DNA of 64,000 nucleotides, taken from positions 1-64,000 of the forward strand of contig JBHOQN010000034.1 in assembly GCA_042408965.1 (NCBI GenBank), given 5' to 3'. The notes under the pieces were generated by a model. That model was given only the letters and a program-made list of their open reading frames with translations, made no database searches and was not told where the DNA came from. Shown here one piece after another: positions 1 through 8,702 of the stretch. How positions within the stretch are numbered: position 1 is the first letter of the stretch; every line of letters begins with the position of its first letter. The stretch comes from Thermogemmatispora sp042408965 (GTDB taxonomy: Bacteria > Chloroflexota > Ktedonobacteria > Ktedonobacterales > Ktedonobacteraceae). Position numbers and translations under genes: made by a program.

Positions 1-177
1 GTTTTCATCAGCCACACGACTGACGGCATCCAGGGTGCTCATGTGGTGAGCGATGTGGGGAGTATCGTACTCACGGTCATCAAAATACATGTTTCGCCCA
101 CTGCTAAAAGATTTCCGAAACGTCTCGTTGTCCAGGTGCAGGGTGATGGTTCCCCACTGGATGTGTTGCGGTGCCAT
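1..177 (-). CDS. Partial gene of unknown function, runs off left edge
   Basis: An open frame reads leftwards from ATG at 177 to the window edge without a stop (59 codons). It begins MAPQHIQWGTITLHLDNETF. An AAAGGAG Shine-Dalgarno sequence lies about 11 bases upstream of the ATG, which supports a real start. The visible N-terminus is polar, with no signal peptide or recognisable motif, so no function is offered. It is divergent from the HTH gene at 373, and the two share the AT-richer intergenic region 178-372. Confidence 0.55.
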   Translation of the reverse strand, partial: MAPQHIQWGTITLHLDNETFRKSFSSGRNMYFDDREYDTPHIAHHMSTLDAVSRVADEN

Positions 178-282
178 GTGACAAGCTACTCCTTTCGCTT
201 GATGACTGATAACGTATTATACTCTATTAAAGATACCATATCAGAATTATGTCGTCAAGTAGTTATCTCTCGATACAGCTCA

Positions 283-311
283 TTGACTAAGCATACCGAA
301 CACGCTATAAT
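283..311 (+). promoter_or_regulatory. Sigma-70-type promoter for the HTH gene
   Basis: TTGACT (283-288), 17 bp spacer, perfect TATAAT (306-311). Transcription would start near 318, about 55 bases before the GTG at 373. It is one of the best consensus matches in the window. Confidence 0.7.
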
Positions 312-372
312 TGTGCTCATCCCCTTCCCATTTTGTGAGAAGAGGGGAAAAGAGAATTGTAGGAGTAGCATC

Positions 373-564
373 GTGCCAGAAGAAGTATTGACAGCCGAGC
401 AGGTTGCAGAAGAATTAAAAGTAAATATCAGGAGGGTCTATAGGTGGATACAAGATGGGGAACTTTTAGCTACAGATTTGGGAACTCCGTCACGGCATAA
501 TTATCGTATTCAACGCACTGACCTGGAAGACTTCAAACGGCGCAGGCGTACAGGTCAGAAGTGA
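373..564 (+). CDS. Small excisionase/MerR-like helix-turn-helix DNA-binding protein
   Basis: A 63-residue protein consisting almost only of a helix-turn-helix fold of the excisionase (HTH_17) type. The segment LTAEQVAEELKVNIRRVYRW is the typical HTH, followed by a short wing and a basic tail (RRRRTGQK). The GTG at 373 is preferred over the longer frame starting at 43, because AGGAG lies 7 bases before it and the promoter at 283-311 lies inside the longer frame. Proteins of this size act as excisionases or small repressors. The neighbouring transposase makes a mobile-element link possible, but this is not shown. AT content is higher than in the core genes, consistent with acquisition. Confidence 0.7.
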   Translation: MPEEVLTAEQVAEELKVNIRRVYRWIQDGELLATDLGTPSRHNYRIQRTDLEDFKRRRRTGQK

Positions 565-591
565 TTTATTCTTTTTCTGTCTTATTTCTCT

Positions 592-987
592 TCAATCCTG
601 ACCTAATTCGATGTACTTGAGCACGGTATCTATGCTCATATCCCCGACACTGCCCACATAATACGAACGAGACCAGAACGCGCCGCCCCAAAGCTGTTTC
701 TTGATTTCTGGAAAACACTGAAACACTTTTCGGGCGGTGGTGCCTTTAAGCGTGTGAGCAATCTGTGAAGGCGCAACTGACGGCGGTGCCGAAAGAAAAA
801 GATGCACATGGTCGGGCTGGATGTTCACGGCTCCAATGGGCCAATTATTCTCAACACAGATGCGGCGAATCTCTTGTTCGAGAAACGTGGCAATCCTGCC
901 AACCAGAATCTTTTTCCGATATTTGGGACACCAGACAAAGTGGTAAGCGAGCTTATACGTAACATGTTTGGTGTGCAGCGCATCCAT
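592..987 (-). CDS. tnpA: IS200/IS605-family transposase TnpA (Y1 HUH)
   Basis: A 131-residue single-strand transposase of the Y1 HUH family, which cuts and rejoins ssDNA at subterminal hairpins. Visible features: the HUH motif in PDHVHLFL (His60, His62), a WGGAFWSRSYYVGS segment, and Tyr125 in LKYIELGQ as the probable catalytic tyrosine. Length is close to the usual 130-155, so it looks intact. No tnpB accessory gene lies next to it, making it a TnpA-only element or a REP-associated (RAYT-like) enzyme. A strong imperfect hairpin (1034-1078) lies just upstream of the gene, where a left-end hairpin is expected. Confidence 0.9.
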   Translation of the reverse strand: MDALHTKHVTYKLAYHFVWCPKYRKKILVGRIATFLEQEIRRICVENNWPIGAVNIQPDHVHLFLSAPPSVAPSQIAHTLKGTTARKVFQCFPEIKKQLWGGAFWSRSYYVGSVGDMSIDTVLKYIELGQD

Positions 988-1033
988 ACATCGTATTCTG
1001 ACATGCGTTCTAGCTTCTCTCTACTCCCTCGTG

Positions 1034-1078
1034 GGGCCGCCTTACCCCTAGATGAATCGCAGGGGTATCCGGCGGCCC
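1034..1078. repeat. Long imperfect hairpin beside tnpA (candidate left end)
   Basis: Outer arms GGGCCGCC (1034-1041) and GGCGGCCC (1071-1078) pair perfectly. Inner arms TACCCCT (1043-1049) and AGGGGTA (1061-1067) also pair, around the loop AGATGAATCGC. It lies 47 bp upstream of tnpA, matching the subterminal hairpin recognised by HUH transposases. Its loop shares the GATGAATC core with the palindromes at 1314 and 1401. Confidence 0.55.
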
Positions 1079-1313
1079 TTTCATGAAGCGCTGGAAATGA
1101 TGCTTCCAGAAAGCCCCTTTTTGCATGTGGCTCCCTGCGGTGTTTTCCACCAGGACTGCAGCCGTATCAGCTGCTCCAGGTGAGTCGTCGCCATCTGAGG
1201 ATCGCTGTCCCGTATGAAGAGCAGTCTACAGCAGGCTGTGGGCATCGTCAATGTTTCTCTCCAGAACGGGTGCCGGAGATAAGCCAGGGCTGTCTGGAGT
1301 AGCTGCTCGGGGG

Positions 1314-1343
1314 AGTAGGGGCGCGATGAATCACGCCCCTACT
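1314..1343. repeat. REP-like palindrome 1
   Basis: A perfect 10-bp inverted repeat, AGTAGGGGCG (1314-1323) and CGCCCCTACT (1334-1343), around the loop CGATGAATCA. It is noncoding and shares the GATGAATC core with two neighbouring palindromes. Confidence 0.6.
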
Positions 1344-1400
1344 GTTCGCGGCCTGCTTCTCCCCCTTCGTCCTCTCCCCTCCGCTTCGTCCGTTCCGTCC

Positions 1401-1420
1401 GGGCGCGATTCATCGCGCCC
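1401..1420. repeat. REP-like palindrome 2
   Basis: GGGCGCGA (1401-1408) pairs perfectly with TCGCGCCC (1413-1420) around TTCA. The unit is the core of the 1314 palindrome in opposite orientation (GATTCATC versus GATGAATC). Confidence 0.6.
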
Positions 1421-1631
1421 CCCCTCCCGCCCCCCGTCGGGGTCACCGGCAGGGCATGCCATTGCCAGCGCAGAGCCTGAGACAGCCTGGCACTCAATCC
1501 CCCACACGGTATGCAGCAAGGTGCCAGGCCCTCACCCGGCGCACCATCCCCCATCAGGATAGACGAGCGCACCTCTGATCACCCCTCCACGCTCTACGCC
1601 GCAAAGGTTGATCAGTACGAATGTCCGTCCA

Positions 1632-1661
1632 CTGGCAATCTCTGCACGAAGATGGTATAGT
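1632..1661 (+). promoter_or_regulatory. Candidate promoter for the zinc-ribbon/BACON gene
   Basis: CTGGCA (1632-1637), 18 bp, TATAGT (1656-1661). The leader would be about 255 nt and contain the TTGATCGATCAA palindrome. The -35 is a moderate match only. Confidence 0.3.
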
Positions 1662-1923
1662 ACTCGTGGCTGGCAGATTTCTCACCACACTTGATCGATC
1701 AACGGTTGCCTGATGTGACTGAATCATCACCTTCGCGTTGTATGGTAATGGACAACGGACGGCGGTGAGCGCACGGTCGGTAGCGCCTTCGCAACGTCTC
1801 GCAGGTCGATGGAGATCCTCCCTGTCTGAGTGCCGAAAGCAAGAGCATTGTCTGCGTGATCCACAGCAGCCAGAGGGCCAGGGCAGGGGAGACCTCCACC
1901 AGAGGATACCGTAACAGAAGAAG

Positions 1924-4900
1924 ATGAACCACTGTTTGCGTTGCAACAAGCCCTGTGCAGCCAGCTCAAGCTTCTGCGAGGAATGCAAAGCGCTCCTGCG
2001 CATGCAGCTACACTCCGAGAAGTCCGAGGCCCAGATGGTCCCCACGGCCGCGGAAGGGCAGACTTCGCCCAGCGAGACCCGGACAGTCTCCCCCGAGGGC
2101 GAGCCACCAGAACCGGTCACCGATTCGCATGCCGCCATCGGCGGTCAGGGACCGGTGACCCCAGCGCCCGAGGTGCCCGCTGATCTGAATCTGGAGCAAC
2201 TGGCCTCCCTGGCGCCGACCCCGACCGCTGCCATCCCCCCGGCTGCCTCCGACGCAGCCAGCACCAGCGATCCCGTGCTGGAGATGAGCGAGGCGGCTCA
2301 GTTCATCATCGAGAGCGAGTTGAGCACCCGCAAGCCACCACGCACCGCACGCCTCTCTCCCCTGCGCGATATCTCCGCCGACATCCGCCGCGATAGCACA
2401 CCCATGCCCGAGACGCTGCGCAATCAGGAGTGGTCCCTGCGCGCAGAGACGCCACCCGGAGAGGTCGCTCAGCAGCACGCCATCAGCGAGCCAGCGCCTC
2501 CAGACGATCTGGAGCAGCGGCTGCCGGACCTCTGGCCCTGGATTCAAGATGCGGAGGTCGAAGAAGAGGGCGACGCCATCTGGATGCAGCGCACCGACCC
2601 GCTGATCGCCAGGCACATTCCGACGAGCGCCGAGGCCGCAGCCATCGAGGCCGAGGACATCAGACGCGCGCGGGCCGCCGGCATTCCCACCACGCCGCTT
2701 CCGGCGCAGGGCGCGCTGCCGCCGACAGGGCACTCCCTGGCAGGCTGGCTGACACGCTACCCACGGCCGTCGCGCACACTCTTTCTCATCATGCTCTGCC
2801 TGGCCCTGGCAGCGCTCATTGGCGACATCTTCCTGGCCTCGCTGGCCTTCACCCGCCCCCAGAGCCATAGCGCCACAGGCGGCGGTCCACCGATGCTGAC
2901 GCTCTCCCCCAATGTGGCCAGCATCGGCCAGACGGTCACCCTCTCGCTGCAGCACTTCTCGCCCTCGACACAGGTGCTGCTGAGCCACGACATCCAGCAG
3001 GCCATCCCCGTCGGGCGAGACGGGGCGTCGCTGGTTCAGGTCAATGCAGCAGGTAGCCTGCGGGTTCCCTTCCAGATTGACAGTTCCTGGGGTCCGGGCT
3101 TCCACATGGTCGAGGCCGAGGACGTCGCCACACGCTACACAGCCAGCGCAACGCTGCAGATCGCCGGCCAGGGTCCCACCCAGCCCTCACACCTGGTGGT
3201 CGATGCCCAGAGTAGCATCAACATGGGCGAGGACTATCAGGGCACCAACACGATCCAGCCGCTGACCCTGCACAACTCTGGCGGAGGCACCATCAACTGG
3301 CAGGGCAGCAGCAACCAGCCCTGGCTGCTGCTCTCACCCTCACAGGGTCTCTTCAGCTCGAGCCAGACGATCTGCATCGCAGTCCAGCGGGCGCATCTCA
3401 AGCCTGGCCATTACAGGGGCACGCTGACCTTCACCTCCGACGTCGGCGGGGAACAACAGGTACAGGTGGAGATGAGCGTGCGTCCGCTGCCAGCCAATCC
3501 GGGAGCGGTACTGCAGATCACGCCGGCAGCGCTCTCCTTCCTCGCCAGCGACGGCGGCACCACACCGGCACCGCAGTCACTGACGATCAGCAATCCGGGG
3601 AACAGAACACTCTCCTGGGTGCTCAACAGCGACACCTCGCTGACCGAACCAGATCAGACCCCCTACGCCCGTACGCCTGGCTCAGCGGCAACCTGGCTCT
3701 CGATCGGGAGCGAACGGGGCGCGCTGACGAGCGGCAGCAGTGCGACCATCAGTGTCACCGTGCACAGCGCGAGCCTCCTGCCGGGGGTCTACACAGCGAT
3801 GCTGGTCTTCTCCGCTCCCCAGGGCGCGCTGGACACCCCGCAAAGCGTGGTCGTCACGCTGACGATCCTGCCACGCTGCGGAGTGATCGTCAACGCCTCC
3901 AGCCTCTCGTTCACAGCAGTGGCAGGGCAGAGCAATCCGCCCAACCAGGCTGTGACGGTGAGCGAGCGGGCGGGCTGCGTCGACGCCATTGGCTGGCAGG
4001 CCAGCACGAACAGCGCCTGGCTGACGATCACACCCGCGAGCGGGCAGTTGCACGGCATGGCCAGCATGGTGACGGCGGTGGGTGTCAACGCCCTCGGCCT
4101 GGCGGCCGGCAGCTATAACGGAATCATCACCTTCACCGCGCGCCAGAGTTCGCAGACGCTGCCCGTGCACCTGGTGATACAGCCGCGGCCGGCGCCACAG
4201 GCGCCAGTGCTGGGGGCAAGTCCGCTCAGCCTGAACTTCAGCGCCATTCAGGGTCAGACCAACACACCACCACAGGTGGTGGTCATCACCAACAACGGCG
4301 GCAGCACTCTCTACTGGCACACAGCCGCCACGCCGCTCACCAGTAGCTGGCTGAGCACAGCCCCCAGCGGCGGCAGCATTCCGCCGGGCGGCAGCGCACA
4401 GCTCACGGTCAACGTCAGCGACGCCGGCCTGACCACCGGCACCTACAGTGGACAGATTGTCCTCAGCGGCAGCGACGCCGCTGGCAATAGCGCGGCCGGC
4501 TCGCCGCAGACCCTGCCAGTCACCTTCCAGGTGCTGCCCCCCTGCATGCTCGGCCAGCCCTCCTCGAGGGCCGTCGTCTTCAGCGCAGTTGCCGGGGGCA
4601 GCAATCCCGCCGAGCAAACGGTGACCGCCGAGGCCAGCGGCACCTGTAGCTGGCCCCTGAACTGGAGCACCAGCCTCAGCAGCACAGCTCCCTGGCTCAG
4701 CGTGAGCGACTCCAGCTCCACCCTGGTCAACGGCCAGACGGCCAGCATCACCCTGAAGGCAAACATTAGCGGCCTGGCCACGGGCAGCTACAGCACTCAG
4801 GTGGCAATCAGGGTCGTGGATAGCAACGGGCAGAGGGTTCCGGGCAGCCCCCAGAGCTTCAATGTGACCCTCAACGTGCTGCCCCCGTGCGTCTTCCAGG

Positions 4901-5478
4901 TGGGAACCTCCAGCCTGGTCTTCACCGTCGCGCAGGGACAGCCGGCTCCGCCCGCCCAGTTGATCACCTTCAGCAGCACCGGGACCTGCAGCTATCCAAT
5001 CAGCGTCTCGGCCTCGACCGGCGGTACGAGCTGGCTCTCGGCCGGCTCCGGCAGCGACAGCGGCAGCGGTGGAAGCCTGCAGGTGAGTGTTAACCCAGGA
5101 GGACTGCAGCCTGGCACCTACAACGGGCAGGTTACGCTGAGCGCCAGCAATGGCGTGCAGAACAACGTCCAGGCCGTGCCGGTCAAGCTGGTGGTGAGTG
5201 GCTACACGATCAGCGGCAGCGTGCAGGCCTGCTCCGACAGCTCCTGCAGCAGCTCGACGCCGCTGGCCGGAGCGAGCGTGACCCTGCTCTCCGGTTCGAC
5301 AGTGATCGCCAGCGCCACGGCGGATAGCAGCGGAAACTTCAGCTTCTCCAACATCTCCCTGGGAACCTACACGATCACTGTCGCCGGCAGCGACGGTCAG
5401 GGGAAACAATACAGCGGCTCAACCAGCGTCACGGTCTCCGGCAATCAGGCCGTGAGCATCAACGCCATACCTGGCTAA
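1924..5478 (+). CDS. Zinc-ribbon, single-pass membrane protein with extracellular BACON-like repeats
   Basis: A 1184-residue protein. The N-terminus is a short zinc ribbon with paired cysteines (CLRCNKPC ... FCEECK). A low-complexity cytoplasmic region rich in Pro, Glu and Ala follows. A single membrane helix lies near residues 284-308 (LFLIMLCLALAALIGDIFLA). Outside there is one Ig-like domain, then six BACON-type repeats of about 100-115 residues. Each ends in a G-x-Y-x-G-x-[IV]-x-[FL] strand and contains a W-L-[ST] motif. A C-terminal carboxypeptidase-regulatory/CnaB-like domain (GYTISGSVQAC to the end) closes the protein. BACON domains usually bind carbohydrate or mucin-like ligands, so a surface adhesion or sensing role is inferred. 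The start is chosen because the zinc ribbon begins at once; the Shine-Dalgarno sequence is weak. Confidence 0.8.
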   Translation: MNHCLRCNKPCAASSSFCEECKALLRMQLHSEKSEAQMVPTAAEGQTSPSETRTVSPEGEPPEPVTDSHAAIGGQGPVTPAPEVPADLNLEQLASLAPTPTAAIPPAASDAASTSDPVLEMSEAAQFIIESELSTRKPPRTARLSPLRDISADIRRDSTPMPETLRNQEWSLRAETPPGEVAQQHAISEPAPPDDLEQRLPDLWPWIQDAEVEEEGDAIWMQRTDPLIARHIPTSAEAAAIEAEDIRRARAAGIPTTPLPAQGALPPTGHSLAGWLTRYPRPSRTLFLIMLCLALAALIGDIFLASLAFTRPQSHSATGGGPPMLTLSPNVASIGQTVTLSLQHFSPSTQVLLSHDIQQAIPVGRDGASLVQVNAAGSLRVPFQIDSSWGPGFHMVEAEDVATRYTASATLQIAGQGPTQPSHLVVDAQSSINMGEDYQGTNTIQPLTLHNSGGGTINWQGSSNQPWLLLSPSQGLFSSSQTICIAVQRAHLKPGHYRGTLTFTSDVGGEQQVQVEMSVRPLPANPGAVLQITPAALSFLASDGGTTPAPQSLTISNPGNRTLSWVLNSDTSLTEPDQTPYARTPGSAATWLSIGSERGALTSGSSATISVTVHSASLLPGVYTAMLVFSAPQGALDTPQSVVVTLTILPRCGVIVNASSLSFTAVAGQSNPPNQAVTVSERAGCVDAIGWQASTNSAWLTITPASGQLHGMASMVTAVGVNALGLAAGSYNGIITFTARQSSQTLPVHLVIQPRPAPQAPVLGASPLSLNFSAIQGQTNTPPQVVVITNNGGSTLYWHTAATPLTSSWLSTAPSGGSIPPGGSAQLTVNVSDAGLTTGTYSGQIVLSGSDAAGNSAAGSPQTLPVTFQVLPPCMLGQPSSRAVVFSAVAGGSNPAEQTVTAEASGTCSWPLNWSTSLSSTAPWLSVSDSSSTLVNGQTASITLKANISGLATGSYSTQVAIRVVDSNGQRVPGSPQSFNVTLNVLPPCVFQVGTSSLVFTVAQGQPAPPAQLITFSSTGTCSYPISVSASTGGTSWLSAGSGSDSGSGGSLQVSVNPGGLQPGTYNGQVTLSASNGVQNNVQAVPVKLVVSGYTISGSVQACSDSSCSSSTPLAGASVTLLSGSTVIASATADSSGNFSFSNISLGTYTITVAGSDGQGKQYSGSTSVTVSGNQAVSINAIPG

Positions 5479-5514
5479 GCCAGGAGGGAAGAGCCTGAGA
5501 GACGGCGCTCTCAG
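5470..5514. terminator. Two stacked hairpins between convergent genes
   Basis: CCTGGC-TAA-GCCAGG (5470-5484) has the TAA stop codon of the BACON gene in its loop. CTGAGAG (5495-5501) pairs with CTCTCAG (5508-5514), overlapping the stop of the minus-strand regulator. Neither has a U tract, so bidirectional termination is plausible but unproven. Confidence 0.35.
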
Positions 5515-8102
5515 CCCCGTCCCTCAGGTGCACCAGTGGTCTCGGCCGGCGCTGCGGGCAGGGCAGCCAACCAGTCGGCGATCTCCCCGGCCTCGCGATC
5601 GCCAAGTGCGGTGGCGAGCGCCAGGCTCTCGCTGCCATAGCGGCGGGCAGCCTCAAGGTCTTCGCAGAGGGCCGCAGTACGCCCAAGGCCGTAGAGAGCG
5701 GCATAGCAGAGGGCGCGGGCGCTGATGCGCTCAGCGATGCTGCAGGCCTCCTCAAAAGCGGCCCGAGCCTCGCGAGGGCAGCGCTCCTGCAGCGCCAGCT
5801 CCCCCCACTGCAGCAGGGTCTCCGCAATCAGCCAGGGATGTTCGATCTGGCGCGCCAGCTCCAGACCCTCACGCAGATAGCCGCCGGCCTGACGCAGGCG
5901 TCCCCGCGTGCGCTCCAGCATTCCCAGATTCTGCAGCACGGCCGCGATGCGCGGGCGATGGCCAATCTGACGCGCCAGCTCCAGGCTCTCGCCGTAGAGT
6001 TTCTCAGCCTCCTGGTAGCGGCGACGCTCAAAGGCCAGCATGCCCATATTCATGAGCAGGGCGCTGATGCGCTGGCGATGCCCCAGCGCACGCGCCAGCC
6101 TCAGACCCTCCTGGTAGAGCTGCGCGGCCCGCTCGTAGTCACCGCGCCCTTCGGCCTTGACGCCCAGATTCTGCAGCAGCGCGCTCATATTCTCACGGTC
6201 GTCGACCGCGCGCGCCAGGGCCAGGCCTTGCTCATAGAGGGCGCTGCCCTGGGCGAAGTCCCCGCGGCAATCGGCCACCTCGCCCAGATTCCTGTAGAGG
6301 AGGCCCAGAGTGCGGCGATCGTCAAGCTCCCGGGCCAGCTTCACACCCTCGCGCAGATAGTGCTCAGCGCGCGGATAGTCGCCGCTATTGACGATGAGCG
6401 ACCCCCAGCGCGCCAGCAGGGCACACATGATGTCGCGCCGGCCAGCGCTGCGGGCAACGGCCAGCCCCTCCTCAAAGAGGCGCTCGGCCTCCTGCCGATC
6501 CTCGCGCAGCGCGGCTACCTGCCCCAGATGGAGCAGGATGGCCGCCAGAGAGGACTCATCGCCAATGGCTTGCGCGGCCTCTCTGGCACGCTGTAGATGC
6601 TCCTCAGCGGCCGCCAGCCCGGTCATCACCATGAAGGGCGCAAAGGCCAGCACGCCGCGAATCAGCTCGCCGGTCATGCCATAGCGGAAGGCCGCGTGCA
6701 GAGCAGCAAGCACGTTCTCACAGTCCAGGGCGAGGGTTGCGTAGTCATAGGTCTGCTGCTGCACCTCGACGTAGGTGATGAAATACTGCACCATGCGAGC
6801 AACGGCCTGGGGTGGGTCGTCTGCGGCCTGCAGCCGGGCATAATCGGCGATCACCTGATGGAGCATGTAGCGGTCAGGCAGGCTGCTCTCAAGCAGGCCG
6901 GCGCCGAAAAGCTCGTCCAGGGCCTCCGAGCCGGTGGCGGAGACCGCCAGGGCGGCCTCCTCCGAGAAGGTGTTGGGCTTGGCCGGAAAGACCGCCAGGG
7001 TCCGCAGCGTCTGGCGCGCCTGGGGGCTGAGCTGGCGATCGCTGACCTCGATCACGGCGCGCAGCGAGAGGGCGCTGCCGCTGGGCAGGGCGGGCGAGAC
7101 GGCGGCCGGGGGCCGGGCCTCCTCCAGATGCAGGCGCGCATCAGCATCGCGCAGACGCTCAAGGGCGGCACGCAGGCGCCGCGGCTGCCCGCTGTGGAGC
7201 TGCACCTGCAGATAGCGCCCGATGAGCGAGAGGGCCAGCGGCAGGCCCCCGACGGCGCGCACGAGTTCCTGTAGCTCCTGCGGCTCGCCGGCGGAGAGGT
7301 CAGGCACGAGCTGCCGCAGCAGTTCGAGGCTGTCAGCGTCGGACAGCTCGTGGAGGGCCAGGGCGTGCTCGCGCGCGAAGAGATAGGCCAGTTCGGGGAA
7401 ACGGGTGGTCAGTAGATAGGTACAGTTGGGACCGCCGACTTTACAGGCCAGGGCGTCCTCGATGCGCCAGGTGTCGTCGATCACCAGGAGCATGCGGCGC
7501 AGGCCGATGGCATCGCGAATGGCGCGGCCCCAGCTATCGAGACTGCTGAGACGGGTCATCTCAGACTGAGGGAGGCCAAGCAAGGCCCCCCAGCGGGCCA
7601 GCAGGCCTACCAGATGGGGATGGCTGCCGGGACCGGCCCAGAGCATGCCGTCACGAAAGTGCGACTGTAGCTGGTGATCATGAACCAGTGCGGTCACCAG
7701 GGCGGTCTTGCCTACGCCGGGGAGCCCGCTGAGCGCAAAGGCTCCGCGATTGGCAGAGAGCAGTAGCCGCAGGCGCGCGAGGAGCTCGTCACGTCCGACC
7801 AGCCCGGCCGGCGCCGTCGGGAGGTCGGGAATGGAGGGATCATACACCTCCACGATCTGGCTGACGACAGGATCAGCCTCAGACAGGTGGGCTACACCGG
7901 CCTCCTCGCGCAGCAGGCCAAGCTCGGCGGGGCTTTTCTCAAAGAGTTCACAGAGCTTTTGACGGAAGTAGGGACCGGGGAAGGTCAGTCCACGCTCCCA
8001 ACGGCTGACGTTGATGGCCGTGGTCCCGATCTCCAGGGCGACCTTGTGCTGCGTCCAGTTACGCCATTCTCGTGCCTGCTTTAACAGTTTATTTGGGACC
8101 AA
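5511..8102 (-). CDS. XRE-HTH / NB-ARC / TPR STAND-type regulator
   Basis: About 863 residues from the preferred TTG at 8102. An N-terminal XRE helix-turn-helix (WTQHKVALEIGTTAINVSRW) is followed by an NB-ARC/STAND ATPase module with a clear P-loop (GLPGVGKTALVTAL) and a Walker B-like LLVIDDTW. About nine TPR-like 40-residue repeats fill the C-terminal half (units with A..LY.EGL.LAR). Such STAND proteins switch on after ligand or partner binding and regulate transcription; the target is unknown. The TTG is favoured because GAGGG lies 7 bases upstream. In-frame ATGs at 8165 and 8186 have no Shine-Dalgarno sequence. It is transcribed towards the BACON gene. Confidence 0.8.
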   Translation of the reverse strand: MVPNKLLKQAREWRNWTQHKVALEIGTTAINVSRWERGLTFPGPYFRQKLCELFEKSPAELGLLREEAGVAHLSEADPVVSQIVEVYDPSIPDLPTAPAGLVGRDELLARLRLLLSANRGAFALSGLPGVGKTALVTALVHDHQLQSHFRDGMLWAGPGSHPHLVGLLARWGALLGLPQSEMTRLSSLDSWGRAIRDAIGLRRMLLVIDDTWRIEDALACKVGGPNCTYLLTTRFPELAYLFAREHALALHELSDADSLELLRQLVPDLSAGEPQELQELVRAVGGLPLALSLIGRYLQVQLHSGQPRRLRAALERLRDADARLHLEEARPPAAVSPALPSGSALSLRAVIEVSDRQLSPQARQTLRTLAVFPAKPNTFSEEAALAVSATGSEALDELFGAGLLESSLPDRYMLHQVIADYARLQAADDPPQAVARMVQYFITYVEVQQQTYDYATLALDCENVLAALHAAFRYGMTGELIRGVLAFAPFMVMTGLAAAEEHLQRAREAAQAIGDESSLAAILLHLGQVAALREDRQEAERLFEEGLAVARSAGRRDIMCALLARWGSLIVNSGDYPRAEHYLREGVKLARELDDRRTLGLLYRNLGEVADCRGDFAQGSALYEQGLALARAVDDRENMSALLQNLGVKAEGRGDYERAAQLYQEGLRLARALGHRQRISALLMNMGMLAFERRRYQEAEKLYGESLELARQIGHRPRIAAVLQNLGMLERTRGRLRQAGGYLREGLELARQIEHPWLIAETLLQWGELALQERCPREARAAFEEACSIAERISARALCYAALYGLGRTAALCEDLEAARRYGSESLALATALGDREAGEIADWLAALPAAPAETTGAPEGRG

Positions 8103-8702
8103 GTGGGTACCCTCACAGTAGTAGAGCAATATACGATGATCAATCTTGAGATGAAGATCTGCCATAAAAACCGGCCACAGCGGCAAACGCGCCTCTGCTC
8201 CTTCCGCGCTGGAGCCGGTGCCGGCGCCTCAGTGCATACGTTTGTACAAATTTGATGAGTGTTTGATTAGAAAATGTCTGGTCAGTGATAGCCTCATCGT
8301 TATTGTAACAGGTTATCATCTGTCTGGAAATGGCGAGCCAAACAAGAGCCAGCCAGATGGCTTCTGTGTTGAGCGCGACCTGCTTCGGGGAAAGCCCGAC
8401 GCTGGTCGATAGGCAGAAAATGCTATAGCTACGCATTTCTAACAGCGTGTGATACCGGTTGCGGTGGAAGAAGGGAAGCCATGAGATGGGTCGTCGGAAG
8501 AGAAGAGGGAGGCAGAGCGGCAGGGAAGCGTGTGGAAGGGAATGCGCTGATCTTGTGGGGAGACACTACGTGGTCTATCGAGGAGAGGGAGGCAGAGGAA
8601 GGGAGGGAGGATCGGCCACCCTGGTGGCCCCTCTCTCCCTTCTTCGTTGGCCAGCTCCGTGCAGCCCGGCTCAGCCGCGCCCTGGAGGCGCTGCGGCGCA
8701 AC
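8103..8702. other. Noncoding region upstream of the STAND regulator
   Basis: No supported gene. The middle part (8230-8340) is AT-richer and carries a candidate minus-strand promoter. 8480-8640 is purine-rich (GGGAGGGAGG runs) and overlaps only shadow frames. Confidence 0.5.
8302..8330 (-). promoter_or_regulatory. Candidate promoter of the STAND regulator
   Basis: Read on the minus strand: TTTCCA (8330-8325), 17 bp, TACAAT (8307-8302). The leader to the TTG start would be about 190 nt. Confidence 0.35.

Larger units (their letters stand above)
1079..1923. other. Noncoding stretch between tnpA and the BACON-repeat gene
   Basis: No frame here has both a credible start and protein-like composition. 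It holds the two REP-like palindromes, a C-rich tract (1421-1440), a perfect 12-bp palindrome TTGATCGATCAA at 1691-1702 (possible operator) and a candidate promoter at 1632-1661. A minus-strand frame around 1086-1290 could be a decayed fragment, but no family was recognised. Confidence 0.5.

Noticed and set aside
592..987. IS605 with its TnpB or an associated guide RNA
   Set aside because: No tnpB frame is found on either side, so no reRNA/omegaRNA is claimed.
1086..1290. Possible decayed coding fragment on the minus strand
   Set aside because: The translation did not resemble any family I know, and no start signal is present. Kept as noncoding.
1554..2138. 194-codon minus-strand frame overlapping the start of the BACON gene
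   Set aside because: It covers the plus-strand zinc ribbon and has no recognisable features.
3682..5409. 575-codon minus-strand frame over the BACON repeats
   Set aside because: Its repeated pattern only mirrors the plus-strand repeats.
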